Assembly (NCBI RefSeq): GCF_000814905.1
Contig: NZ_JXAG01000037.1
Span: 1-64,000, forward strand
Direction of reading: 5' to 3'
Origin: Enterobacter sp. Bisph1
GTDB lineage: Bacteria > Pseudomonadota > Gammaproteobacteria > Enterobacterales > Enterobacteriaceae
DNA: 64,000 bases
The first letter of the stretch is position 1. Each line of letters opens with the position of its first letter. A program made the position numbers and the translations under genes. Positions 1 to 5,905 of the stretch are shown here, piece after piece. The notes below the pieces were generated by a model. The model saw only the letters and a program-made list of their open reading frames with translations. It ran no database searches and had not been told where the DNA came from.

Positions 1-1
1 G

Positions 2-331
2 AAGCGGGATGCCATGCAGTCGCTGATGCTGCCGCCACCTGCACAACAGGCTCTGGCAAAGGCTGCACTGACGTACCGTTTTGGTGAGGACCACCAGCCG
101 GTGACAGCAGCTCAGATACTCTCCCTACGCCGCTGGCAGGATGAGAGCAATGATCTGTGGACCACATACCAGCGTATTCAGGAGAACCTGATTAAGGGCG
201 GGCTCTGTGGTCGGAGTGCAAAAGGCGGGCGAACACATACCCGCGCCGTGCGTGGTATCGACGGAGATGTGAAGCTCAACAGGGCTCTCTGGGTGATGGC
301 GGAAGCTATGCTGAGTGGGTTTCAGTCCTGA
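2..331 (+). CDS. DUF932/DUF945 family protein (YafZ/YfjQ-like), 3' part only
   Basis: Only the C-terminal ~109 residues lie in the window; the open frame runs to the left edge, so the real start is outside and the internal ATG at 14 is not a start. The tail LNRALWVMAEAM preceded by a basic, Gly/Arg/Thr-rich stretch (about residues 62-80 of the visible part) is what I know from the C-terminus of the E. coli island proteins YfjQ and YafZ. The family is common on plasmids and on CP4-type islands; its molecular function is not established. It is the first of a set of island genes running rightward to position 4978. Family assignment is by recognition, with good confidence; nothing can be said about the missing N-terminus. 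Confidence 0.8.
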   Translation, partial: KRDAMQSLMLPPPAQQALAKAALTYRFGEDHQPVTAAQILSLRRWQDESNDLWTTYQRIQENLIKGGLCGRSAKGGRTHTRAVRGIDGDVKLNRALWVMAEAMLSGFQS

Positions 332-539
332 GAGTGTTATCGCCATGTTAACAAAGGACACTCCCTGTCCGTTTCCCCCTCATTGGATTGAGTGTTTTAT
401 CACCGCATTTCACGGTGTGCCGTGTTGGGCCTGCTTCCGGAGGCAGATAAAAAATAGTTCATTCCATGTCCATACCCTGTCCGCCCCCCTCTTTAGAATC
501 ATTTCATATTCAGTCAGTTAACTATTACGGAGATTCAAG

Positions 540-1238
540 ATGACACAGGCAGAGCGCCGTCATGACCGGCTGGCTGTCAGACTGTCACTGATAATCAGCC
601 GCCTGGTTGCCGGTGAAACGCTGAACATGGCGCGGCTGGCTGCAGAGTTTGGTGTGTCAGTCCGTACCCTGCGACGGGATTTTCGCGAACGGCTGATGTA
701 CCTCGACCTGGAGTATCGACGGGGGCAATGCCGACTGCGCAGTACCGGTGGGGGCGTGCAGGGCGAGCTGGATGCGCTGACCTTTGCTCACCGGGCCGGA
801 CTGGCCGATATCTTTCCTGGGCTGGACCGGCGTCTGGCGGGCATGCTGCTCACTGCAGGAGGGATGCCGTGTCTGGTATGGCAGCCGCCACAGTCTGTGT
901 CCCCGGCCAGCTCACTGGTGTTTTACCGTCTCGTCACTGCCATTACCGCCTGCCAGCGGATACTGCTGCTGGCCGACGGTGAACGTTGTGACGGACTGGC
1001 CCCGTACCGCCTGATATCACTCGACGGCTGCTGGTACCTCACCGGTGAACTTAACGGGCATATCACCGTGCATCCTCTGGTGACCATCCATGCGGTAACA
1101 GTCCTGCACACCACTTTTACCCCGCGAAAACGTCTCAGCCAGTTAACCCCACAGGCGGGCTTTATCCGGGCTCTTCCGCACTTTGGCTATATCCGTGAAG
1201 TTTTGTCTCAGGTTGCCGATAAGGGGGAGTCAGGATGA
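540..1238 (+). CDS. HTH/WYL-type transcriptional regulator (YfjR/YafY-like)
   Basis: A 232-residue protein. Residues about 29-50 form a DeoR-like helix-turn-helix (LAAEFGVSVRTLRRDF), and a segment near residues 155-172 (APYRLISLDGCWYLTG) has the shape of a WYL sensor domain. Length and layout match YfjR of CP4-57 (about 233 residues). The ATG follows a GGAG ribosome site at a normal distance. Known family members bind DNA and respond to ligands or nucleic acid via WYL; several such regulators control defence or island genes. In CP4-type islands a gene of this type sits between the DUF932 gene and the DUF905/ArdB block, as here. The target is not visible; control of the downstream island genes is an inference. 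The 208-bp upstream gap has no other gene I can support. Confidence 0.8.
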   Translation: MTQAERRHDRLAVRLSLIISRLVAGETLNMARLAAEFGVSVRTLRRDFRERLMYLDLEYRRGQCRLRSTGGGVQGELDALTFAHRAGLADIFPGLDRRLAGMLLTAGGMPCLVWQPPQSVSPASSLVFYRLVTAITACQRILLLADGERCDGLAPYRLISLDGCWYLTGELNGHITVHPLVTIHAVTVLHTTFTPRKRLSQLTPQAGFIRALPHFGYIREVLSQVADKGESG

Positions 1239-1463
1239 GCTTCGGTTTGATGACCTTTTCTAGCAAGTAAAAACAATAACATGGCGTTATGAAAAAATGG
1301 AGTACATCACGATAACTCAACCGAAGACCAAATCACCAGCCCGATTGTTCACAGTAAACTGATTGCTGCAATTCAGGTGTGGAGATATGCAATAACGGAG
1401 CGGCAACCGGTCTTTGCCACTCCACTAGCTCCGGTACAATTCCAGAGCGCTATACACCAGCAT

Positions 1464-1498
1464 AAGCCCCCAGCCCCTGAAGCGTCATGGGGCTTTAT
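1464..1498 (+). terminator. Inverted repeat upstream of the Ivy-like gene
   Basis: Arms AAGCCCC (1464-1470) and GGGGCTT (1489-1495) with an 18-base loop, ending 14 bases before the ATG at 1512. It may terminate readthrough from the regulator gene or structure the leader of the secreted protein. The T tract is short, so terminator function is uncertain. The rest of the gap 1239-1511 shows no supportable gene. Confidence 0.35.
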
Positions 1499-1511
1499 CA
1501 GGAGTTTCACT

Positions 1512-2420
1512 ATGAAAAGAAAACCTTATTCTCCAAGGGTTAAATGGAGTTGGTTGGCTCTATCTGTAGCACTGATGGCCCCGACTGCAGTCCAGGCATC
1601 AATCGAAACGGCGGTAGAAGCCAAGAACTGTCAATCAGAAAACAATACCTGCCCTTATCCTTTCAACCTGTACAAGACAGATCCTGCGTATAAAAAGTCG
1701 TTTGATGAGACCATGAAACTAAATGGTTTACCGACTATGCTCGAACAGATGAATGGTCCTGCGGGTCCGATGGAACCACTAAAAATTGATGGTAAGGTCT
1801 ACTTGAAAGGTTTTATGTGCGAGGAGGGGAATTGCGGTAACCACAATCTTACGTTCTTATACCAACCTGACCTTCAGAACTTTGTAGGCTTCTACAATAA
1901 TGGTAAAGATGGACAATGGGTTAATACCCCTAGCGATAGTGAATTGAAAGTATTACGTGCATTGGTAAATGGGACTGTGGTTCCAGAACAAACTCCAGCC
2001 TCTACTGCAATATCCAACGATACCCCACCACCAAATACCATCTGGGAATTTACTGGTGGTAATGGTGACACTTTGTGGAGCACATGTGGAGGAAAACAGA
2101 ATAGTTGTGTGATTGTCGGTAATACCAAGCACGTGGTCGCAGTGTTAAATCACAAGTCTGCCAGTGGATGTGCATTAGGTGATTTTTACATCATCGACAG
2201 AGATGACCGATCCTGGCAACAGCGTGATACCGGAACCTGCAGTCCAAATGCCTGGGTGCGTAAAGGGTCCATTAAAGGTGGTCAATATCTGTCTGTTGAC
2301 ATCGGCGTTGGCAACGAAACGGTAATACAATATCCGATTGGGTACTGGTCAGATGTGAAAGAGTTCACTGGCCGAAACCGACCATCATGGGAAAAAGCAA
2401 AACAGGCAGCTAAGCAGTAG
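1512..2420 (+). CDS. Secreted Ivy-like domain protein with extra C-terminal domain
   Basis: A 302-residue precursor. The ATG at 1512 follows AGGAG and opens a clear Sec signal peptide (basic residues 1-11, hydrophobic 12-25, cleavage probably after Ala29). Residues about 55-155 resemble Ivy, the periplasmic inhibitor of vertebrate C-type lysozyme: an AAFNQM/KSFDETM-like helix, then a short Cys-x4-Cys loop at Cys103-Cys108, then a strand and LVNGT ending like LTGSL of Ivy. E. coli Ivy carries CKPHDC in that loop with a critical His; here the loop is CEEGNC, so the His is missing. A Pro/Thr-rich linker (about 158-176) leads to a C-terminal domain (177-302) I do not recognise, with Cys192, 199, 220 and 243. 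All eight mature cysteines could pair. Base composition is more AT-rich than neighbours. It sits among island genes of another kind and has its own terminator. Ivy relation is inference from pattern; activity is unknown. Confidence 0.65.
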   Translation: MKRKPYSPRVKWSWLALSVALMAPTAVQASIETAVEAKNCQSENNTCPYPFNLYKTDPAYKKSFDETMKLNGLPTMLEQMNGPAGPMEPLKIDGKVYLKGFMCEEGNCGNHNLTFLYQPDLQNFVGFYNNGKDGQWVNTPSDSELKVLRALVNGTVVPEQTPASTAISNDTPPPNTIWEFTGGNGDTLWSTCGGKQNSCVIVGNTKHVVAVLNHKSASGCALGDFYIIDRDDRSWQQRDTGTCSPNAWVRKGSIKGGQYLSVDIGVGNETVIQYPIGYWSDVKEFTGRNRPSWEKAKQAAKQ

Positions 2421-2472
2421 TGTTATCGTTACGACACGAAAAATATCCTATTTTCCCTTCCACTCTTTCAGT

Positions 2473-2508
2473 CCCCTGTCGCTTTTGCGACAGGGGATTT
2501 TGCTTTTA
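2473..2508 (+). terminator. Rho-independent terminator after the Ivy-like gene
   Basis: Perfect 10-bp stem CCCCTGTCGC (2473-2482) with GCGACAGGGG (2487-2496), TTTT loop, followed by a T-rich tail ATTTTGCTTTT. Confidence 0.85.
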
Positions 2509-2519
2509 AGGTACACCGC

Positions 2520-2757
2520 ATGTCTGAACCTCAATGGTTACCACCGGGATCTTTCACCCGGCAGCAGGCCGACACTATTACCAGCCGGTATCAAAACATC
2601 GCCATTGAAGATGACCAGCGCAGTTACTTCCGCCTGGTGGTTCGTGACTCTGAAGGCCGAATGGTCTGGCGGGCGTGGAACTTTGCAATCGGATGCCGGT
2701 GAGGGACTAAACCGCTATATCCGGCAGTATGACATCCTCAGAGTATCCTCCCCCTGA
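2520..2757 (+). pseudogene. ykfF: DUF905 family protein, frameshifted
   Basis: The reading frame from ATG 2520 encodes a DUF905-type protein ([18 protein letters not shown]..., then VWRAWNF) but stops early at 2702. The family's usual ending, [11 protein letters not shown], is found immediately afterwards in the next frame (about 2692-2757, stop 2755-2757). Removing one base near 2690-2692 (in the GCAATCGGA stretch) joins the two frames into a protein of about 78 residues, the normal size for YkfF-like proteins. So this is a single-base frameshift, either real or a sequencing error. YkfF homologues occupy the same place, before the ArdB gene, in CP4-6. Function of the family is unknown. A terminator hairpin follows at 2799. 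Confidence 0.75.
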
Positions 2758-2798
2758 CCACACCCATTCATCATCCCTGTATGTCCTTTATTTCCCAT

Positions 2799-2827
2799 AC
2801 GCCAGCCATCGTCGCTGGCGTTTTTAT
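2799..2827 (+). terminator. Rho-independent terminator between DUF905 and ardB genes
   Basis: Stem ACGCCAGC (2799-2806) with GCTGGCGT (2814-2821), 7-base loop, then TTTTATT. The anti-restriction gene starts 16 bases later, so it probably relies on readthrough or its own promoter. Confidence 0.75.
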
Positions 2828-2842
2828 TGACGGAGAATACCC

Positions 2843-3301
2843 ATGACGACACAAACGCAATGCGAATTCATGTCCGCTAATGAATCTCAATCTGACCTCA
2901 CTGCAACACCAGTACCTGACGAACAGCGTCTCGATTTCTGGCCGCTGCACTTTGGCGCTATCCCGCAGTGGATAACGCTGGAACCACGCATTTTCGCCTG
3001 GATGGACCGCTTCTGTGATGAATACAGCGGTGGTATCTGGTCCTTTTACACGCTCAGTAATGGCGGAGCGTTTATTGCCCCTGATGCTGACAGTGACGAT
3101 AAATGGCCTCTGTTCAACAGTATGAACGGCAATAGTGCGGAAATGAGCGTGGAAGCCGCAGGCATCGCTGTCTGCCTGATTGAATACAGCCATCACGCCT
3201 GTCGCACCGAATGCGATGCCATGACTGAGCACTATTACCGCCTGCGGGATTATGCCCTGCAGCACCCTGAATCCAACGCAATTATTCGCATTACTGACTG
3301 A
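2843..3301 (+). CDS. yafX: ArdB/KlcA-family anti-restriction protein (YafX-like)
   Basis: A 152-residue acidic cytoplasmic protein of the size and pattern of E. coli YafX/YfjX and plasmid KlcA/ArdB (conserved stretches around LPLHFG-like 'WPLHFGAIPQW', 'YSGGIWSFYTLSNGGAF' and 'EAAGIAVCLIEYSH'). ArdB proteins inhibit type I restriction in vivo and help mobile DNA survive entry into a new host; they act without resembling DNA mimics such as Ocr. The ATG at 2843 follows GGAG at 2832. It lies between the DUF905 remnant and the RadC-like gene, the standard order for CP4-type islands. Family recognition is strong; anti-restriction activity of this copy is untested. Confidence 0.88.
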   Translation: MTTQTQCEFMSANESQSDLTATPVPDEQRLDFWPLHFGAIPQWITLEPRIFAWMDRFCDEYSGGIWSFYTLSNGGAFIAPDADSDDKWPLFNSMNGNSAEMSVEAAGIAVCLIEYSHHACRTECDAMTEHYYRLRDYALQHPESNAIIRITD

Positions 3302-3310
3302 GCGATCGTA

Positions 3311-3529
3311 ATGAACAGTGAAGAACTGTCCCGGTCTGATGCCCTGTGGGAGTTGCTAAAACACGCTCCGGTAACAGAGGAGGATGACGAAGTGGTTATA
3401 AGCGAGCCTTTCTTACATTTTCCGGCGGGAACAGGCATCACGACTGTCTGGGCATGGTTCGAAGCCATCGACCCAACCTTTAGTGTGGCCCTGAAACTGT
3501 ATGGTAAGAGAGCGGGCCTTTTGAAGTAA
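3311..3529 (+). CDS. Small hypothetical island protein, 72 residues
   Basis: I do not recognise this protein. It starts 9 bases after the anti-restriction gene ends and stops 42 bases before the RadC-like gene, so it would be co-transcribed with both. The sequence is acidic in the first half (TEEDDEVVISE, residues 22-32) and has an aromatic run VWAWFEAID near residues 46-54; there is no signal peptide or membrane segment. No strong Shine-Dalgarno precedes the ATG, so translation may be coupled to the upstream gene. The K-12 CP4 islands do not have an obvious gene at this position as far as I recall. It could be an accessory anti-restriction or regulatory protein, but this is guesswork from location. 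Confidence 0.5.
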   Translation: MNSEELSRSDALWELLKHAPVTEEDDEVVISEPFLHFPAGTGITTVWAWFEAIDPTFSVALKLYGKRAGLLK

Positions 3530-3571
3530 TACTTCCCTCATCAATATTCCTTACTTAACGGAAAACAGAAA

Positions 3572-4051
3572 ATGGGTACATCTTTTCATCCGCAGTATGG
3601 CTCGCTGCCCCTGAACACGCTGAGGACAGTAAAACGAGCTCTTAACCTGCTTGACCGACATCTGCGCGAAACAGGCGTGGCATTTACCTCTACCCAAGCA
3701 GCTCGTGACTGGCTGAAACTGAAAATGGCGGGGCTGGAGCGTGAAGAGTTTATGGTGATGTATCTGAATCAACAGAATCAATTGATTGCCCACGAAACTC
3801 TATTTGCCGGTTCCATCAGCAGCACCGAGGTACATCCCCGTGAGGTGGTCAAACGCGCCCTGTATTTCAATGCAGCCGCAGTGATACTGGCGCATAACCA
3901 TCCCTCCGGCGACACCACGCCCAGCCAGGCAGATAAGACCATCACGCAGCGTCTGGTGCAGGCGCTTCAGCTCGTTGATATCCGTGTGCCTGACCACCTT
4001 ATCGTAGGTGGTACGCAGATATTGTCGTTCGCTGAACACGGTCTGCTTTGA
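3572..4051 (+). CDS. ykfG: RadC-like JAB/JAMM-domain protein (YkfG/YfjY/YeeS-like)
   Basis: A 159-residue protein matching the short RadC-like (UPF0758) proteins of CP4 islands. It has the metal-binding JAMM motif: His108-Asn-His110 within AHNHPSGD, and Asp121 eleven residues after His110, the expected H-x-H-x10-D spacing. JAMM folds bind zinc and many are isopeptidases; for RadC-like proteins the substrate is unknown and the old DNA-repair role has not held up. The protein lacks the N-terminal HhH part of chromosomal RadC. The stop at 4049-4051 lies 8 bases before the next start, so it is in one transcription unit with the DUF987 gene and the toxin-antitoxin pair. Confidence 0.9.
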   Translation: MGTSFHPQYGSLPLNTLRTVKRALNLLDRHLRETGVAFTSTQAARDWLKLKMAGLEREEFMVMYLNQQNQLIAHETLFAGSISSTEVHPREVVKRALYFNAAAVILAHNHPSGDTTPSQADKTITQRLVQALQLVDIRVPDHLIVGGTQILSFAEHGLL

Positions 4052-4059
4052 GGTATGAC

Positions 4060-4281
4060 ATGAGAATTGTCAGTAAACGCCGGGCGATGGCGATTTACCG
4101 TCAGCATCCGGCCTCCTGCATTTTTCGATACTGCACCAGCAGATACCAGTGGCACGGCAGTGTCTGTCATTACATCGGCCAGGTCGTTCCTGACATTCCC
4201 GGCGTGCTGGCGGTATACGCCGAACGCCGCCAGGACCGCAACGGACCGTATGCCTGTCTGATGAGTATCATCCTGAACTGA
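4060..4281 (+). CDS. ykfH: DUF987 family protein (YkfH/YeeT-like)
   Basis: A 73-residue protein, exactly the usual DUF987 length. The conserved HQQHP-like start (YRQHP), 'RYQWHGS', 'DIPGVLAVYAERR' and 'GPYACLMSI' pattern identifies YeeT/YkfH. I chose ATG 4060 rather than the upstream TTG at 4048 because it gives the family's MRI/MKI N-terminus. The gene regularly sits between the RadC-like gene and the CbeA-type antitoxin gene, as here (17-base gap to the antitoxin). Function unknown; a structural role in the toxin-antitoxin transcript or protein system has not been shown. Confidence 0.88.
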   Translation: MRIVSKRRAMAIYRQHPASCIFRYCTSRYQWHGSVCHYIGQVVPDIPGVLAVYAERRQDRNGPYACLMSIILN

Positions 4282-4298
4282 AAATAAAGAGGTTATAA

Positions 4299-4616
4299 AT
4301 GAGCAACACCACATGGGGCCTGCAGCGGGATATCACGCCGCGCCTGGGAGCACGTCTGGTTCAGGAGGGCAACCGGCTGCACTATCTGGCTGACCGAGCC
4401 AGTATTACCGGTAAATTCAGCGAAGCAGAATGTCTTAAGCTGGATGAGGTATTTCCGAATTTTATCAGCCAGATGGAGTCAATGCTTACCACTGGTGAAA
4501 TGAACCCTAGCCATGCCCACTGCGTCACCCTGTACCACAACGGTTTCACCTGTGAAGCCGATACCCTTGGCAGCTGCGGCTACGTATACATCGCCATTTA
4601 CCCCGCTCAGCGTTAA
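4299..4616 (+). CDS. yafW: CbeA/YafW-family antitoxin
   Basis: A 105-residue protein with the hallmark start [19 protein letters not shown] and the ending [12 protein letters not shown] of the YeeU/YfjZ/YafW family. This is the antitoxin of a type IV system: the K-12 relative CbeA does not bind the toxin but stabilises bundles of MreB and FtsZ, counteracting it. The gene lies 20 bases before the toxin gene in the same orientation. An AAAGAGG ribosome site precedes the ATG. Functional transfer from K-12 to this copy is inference, supported by the intact partner. Confidence 0.93.
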   Translation: MSNTTWGLQRDITPRLGARLVQEGNRLHYLADRASITGKFSEAECLKLDEVFPNFISQMESMLTTGEMNPSHAHCVTLYHNGFTCEADTLGSCGYVYIAIYPAQR

Positions 4617-4636
4617 TTACTTTCACGAGAGTAAAC

Positions 4637-4978
4637 ATGAAACCTCAACCTGCAACAACTTCGCGGGCGGTAAAGCCCTGTCTGTCGCCCGTTGCAGTCT
4701 GGCAAATGCTACTGACACGCCTACTGGAACAGCACTATGGCCTGACACTGAACGACACGCCGTTCAGTGATAAAACTGTTATTAAGGAACATATTGATGC
4801 CGGGATTACCCTGGCCGATGCAGTCAACTTCCTGGTGGATAAGTACGAACTGGTTCGTATCGATCGCAGGGGATTTAACTGGCAGGAGCAATCCCCTTAT
4901 CTTCGAGCGGTAGATATCCTGCGAGCACGACAAGCAACTGGCTTGTTTCGACGGAGCCGTAATAACGCTGTATCGTGA
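4637..4978 (+). CDS. ykfI: CbtA/YkfI-family toxin
   Basis: A 113-residue protein with the family core [26 protein letters not shown], '[17 protein letters not shown]' and '[11 protein letters not shown]'. Its length and C-terminal RSRNNAVS-type tail are closest to YkfI of CP4-6 rather than the 124-residue YeeV (CbtA). Known relatives inhibit polymerisation of the cytoskeletal proteins FtsZ and MreB and produce swollen, lemon-shaped cells. The frame is intact from ATG (GAGAG ribosome site nearby) to stop. It is the last island gene, 162 bases before the 3' end of ileX. Toxin activity is inferred from family membership. Confidence 0.93.
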   Translation: MKPQPATTSRAVKPCLSPVAVWQMLLTRLLEQHYGLTLNDTPFSDKTVIKEHIDAGITLADAVNFLVDKYELVRIDRRGFNWQEQSPYLRAVDILRARQATGLFRRSRNNAVS

Positions 4979-5059
4979 ATTTTACGGGCAGTACTTCTGG
5001 CTTTTATCACTATCCGGGGATGCTTGCAGCGAGATGAAGAGGGGGAAGGTAGTAATTTC

Positions 5060-5082
5060 TTACCTGACCCATTACCTGACCC
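5060..5082 (+). repeat. Tandem 11-bp repeat near the island end
   Basis: TTACCTGACCC at 5060-5070 and again at 5072-5082, separated by one A (12-bp period). A partial inverted copy (AGGTA at 5047-5051) lies just left. It sits 60-80 bp from the 3' end of ileX, where arm-type integrase or excisionase sites of tRNA-targeting islands usually lie; that role is inference. Confidence 0.6.
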
Positions 5083-5091
5083 AAATCGCAT

Positions 5092-5132
5092 CCAAAGAAA
5101 AAGGAGTTAGACGATTTCTCATCTAACTCCTT
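5092..5132 (-). terminator. Terminator of ileX, possibly bidirectional
   Basis: Perfect 11-bp inverted repeat AAGGAGTTAGA (5101-5111) and TCTAACTCCTT (5122-5132). Read on the minus strand it is followed by TTTCTTT, fitting the end of the ileX transcript; on the plus strand GTTTTATTT follows, so it could also stop the toxin transcript. Confidence 0.75.
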
Positions 5133-5140
5133 GTTTTATT

Positions 5141-5216
5141 TGGTGGCCCCTGTTGGGTTTGAACCAACGACCAAGCGATTATGAGTCGCCTGCTCTAACC
5201 ACTGAGCTAAGGGGCC
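5141..5216 (-). tRNA. ileX: tRNA-Ile (CAU anticodon, lysidine type)
   Basis: The minus strand from 5216 to 5141 folds as a 76-nt tRNA: acceptor GGCCCCT pairs with AGGGGCC, encoded CCA at the 3' end (5143-5141), T-loop GGTTCAAACC and anticodon arm CGACTCATAATCG with anticodon CAU. It matches E. coli ileX, the minor Ile tRNA whose C34 is converted to lysidine by TilS to read AUA, rather than a Met tRNA. As in K-12 it lies beside mug. The genomic island abuts its 3' end, a classic integrase target, and the tRNA has been left complete. Confidence 0.95.
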
Positions 5217-5340
5217 GTGGCGGGGAATTATAAAGTAACTTACCCCTGCAATCCAGCAGGAATCACCTGGCTGATGCTTTTATAAACAATGCGAATTCAA
5301 TCTCTTATACTAAGATTATCGTTTTGTTATGGAGTTAAGC

Positions 5341-5847
5341 ATGATCCACGATATTTTGGCGCCGGGCCTGCGGGTGGTCTTTTGCGGCATCAATCCGGGT
5401 AAATCCTCGGCTCATACCGGTTTTCATTTTGCCCATCCGGGCAACCGCTTCTGGAAAGTGATTCATCAGGCCGGGTTTACCGACCAACAGCTGCGTCCGG
5501 AAGAGGAACATCGCCTGCTCGATACCCGCTGCGGTATCACCATGCTGGTTGAGCGCCCAACTGTACAGGCCACGGAAGTTGAACTGCAGGAGCTGCGCAG
5601 CGGGGGCAGGGCGCTGGTTAAGAAAATAGAGGATTACCAGCCTGCCGCGCTGGCGATTTTGGGCAAGCAAGCCTTTGAACAAGCGTTTAGCGTGCGGGGC
5701 GCGAACTGGGGCAAACAAAATATCACCATCGGCGTGACGCAGGTCTGGGTGCTGCCCAATCCCAGCGGTCTGAACCGCGCCACGCTGGATAAACTGGTTG
5801 AAGCCTACCGCGAACTGGACGAGGCGCTGGTGACGCGCGGTCTGTAA
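5341..5847 (+). CDS. mug: G/U mismatch-specific DNA glycosylase
   Basis: A 168-residue protein, the same length as E. coli Mug. It removes uracil and 3,N4-ethenocytosine opposite guanine. Family motif I GINPG lies at residues 16-20 (Asn18 positions the catalytic water) and motif II NPSGLNR at 140-146. The ATG at 5341 is preceded by GGAG at 5331-5334 and gives the family N-terminus; an in-frame upstream ATG at 5329 would add four residues and lies before the ribosome site. Residue 21 is Lys where E. coli has Leu, next to motif I; the effect is unknown. It converges on rpoD and shares the terminator between them. Confidence 0.96.
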   Translation: MIHDILAPGLRVVFCGINPGKSSAHTGFHFAHPGNRFWKVIHQAGFTDQQLRPEEEHRLLDTRCGITMLVERPTVQATEVELQELRSGGRALVKKIEDYQPAALAILGKQAFEQAFSVRGANWGKQNITIGVTQVWVLPNPSGLNRATLDKLVEAYRELDEALVTRGL

Positions 5848-5861
5848 CGATAAATCCAGGG

Positions 5862-5889
5862 CAAAAAAAAAGCTCCCGGGCGGGAGCTT
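5862..5889 (-). terminator. Terminator of the rpsU-dnaG-rpoD operon
   Basis: Stem AAGCTCCCG (5870-5878) with CGGGAGCTT (5881-5889); on the minus strand it is followed by a run of eight T, directly after rpoD. It also lies 15-42 bases after the mug stop, so it may act in both directions. Confidence 0.93.
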
Positions 5890-5905
5890 GATTAAGCGTT
5901 ACGAA

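Noticed and set aside
1377-1511. Upstream in-frame extension of the Ivy-like gene
   Set aside because: It would put 45 residues before a clear signal peptide; the ATG at 1512 has a proper ribosome site.
1239-1511. Possible small RNA (C4-like antisense RNA) in the gap before the Ivy-like gene
   Set aside because: There is an inverted repeat but I cannot fold or align the region well enough to support an RNA gene.
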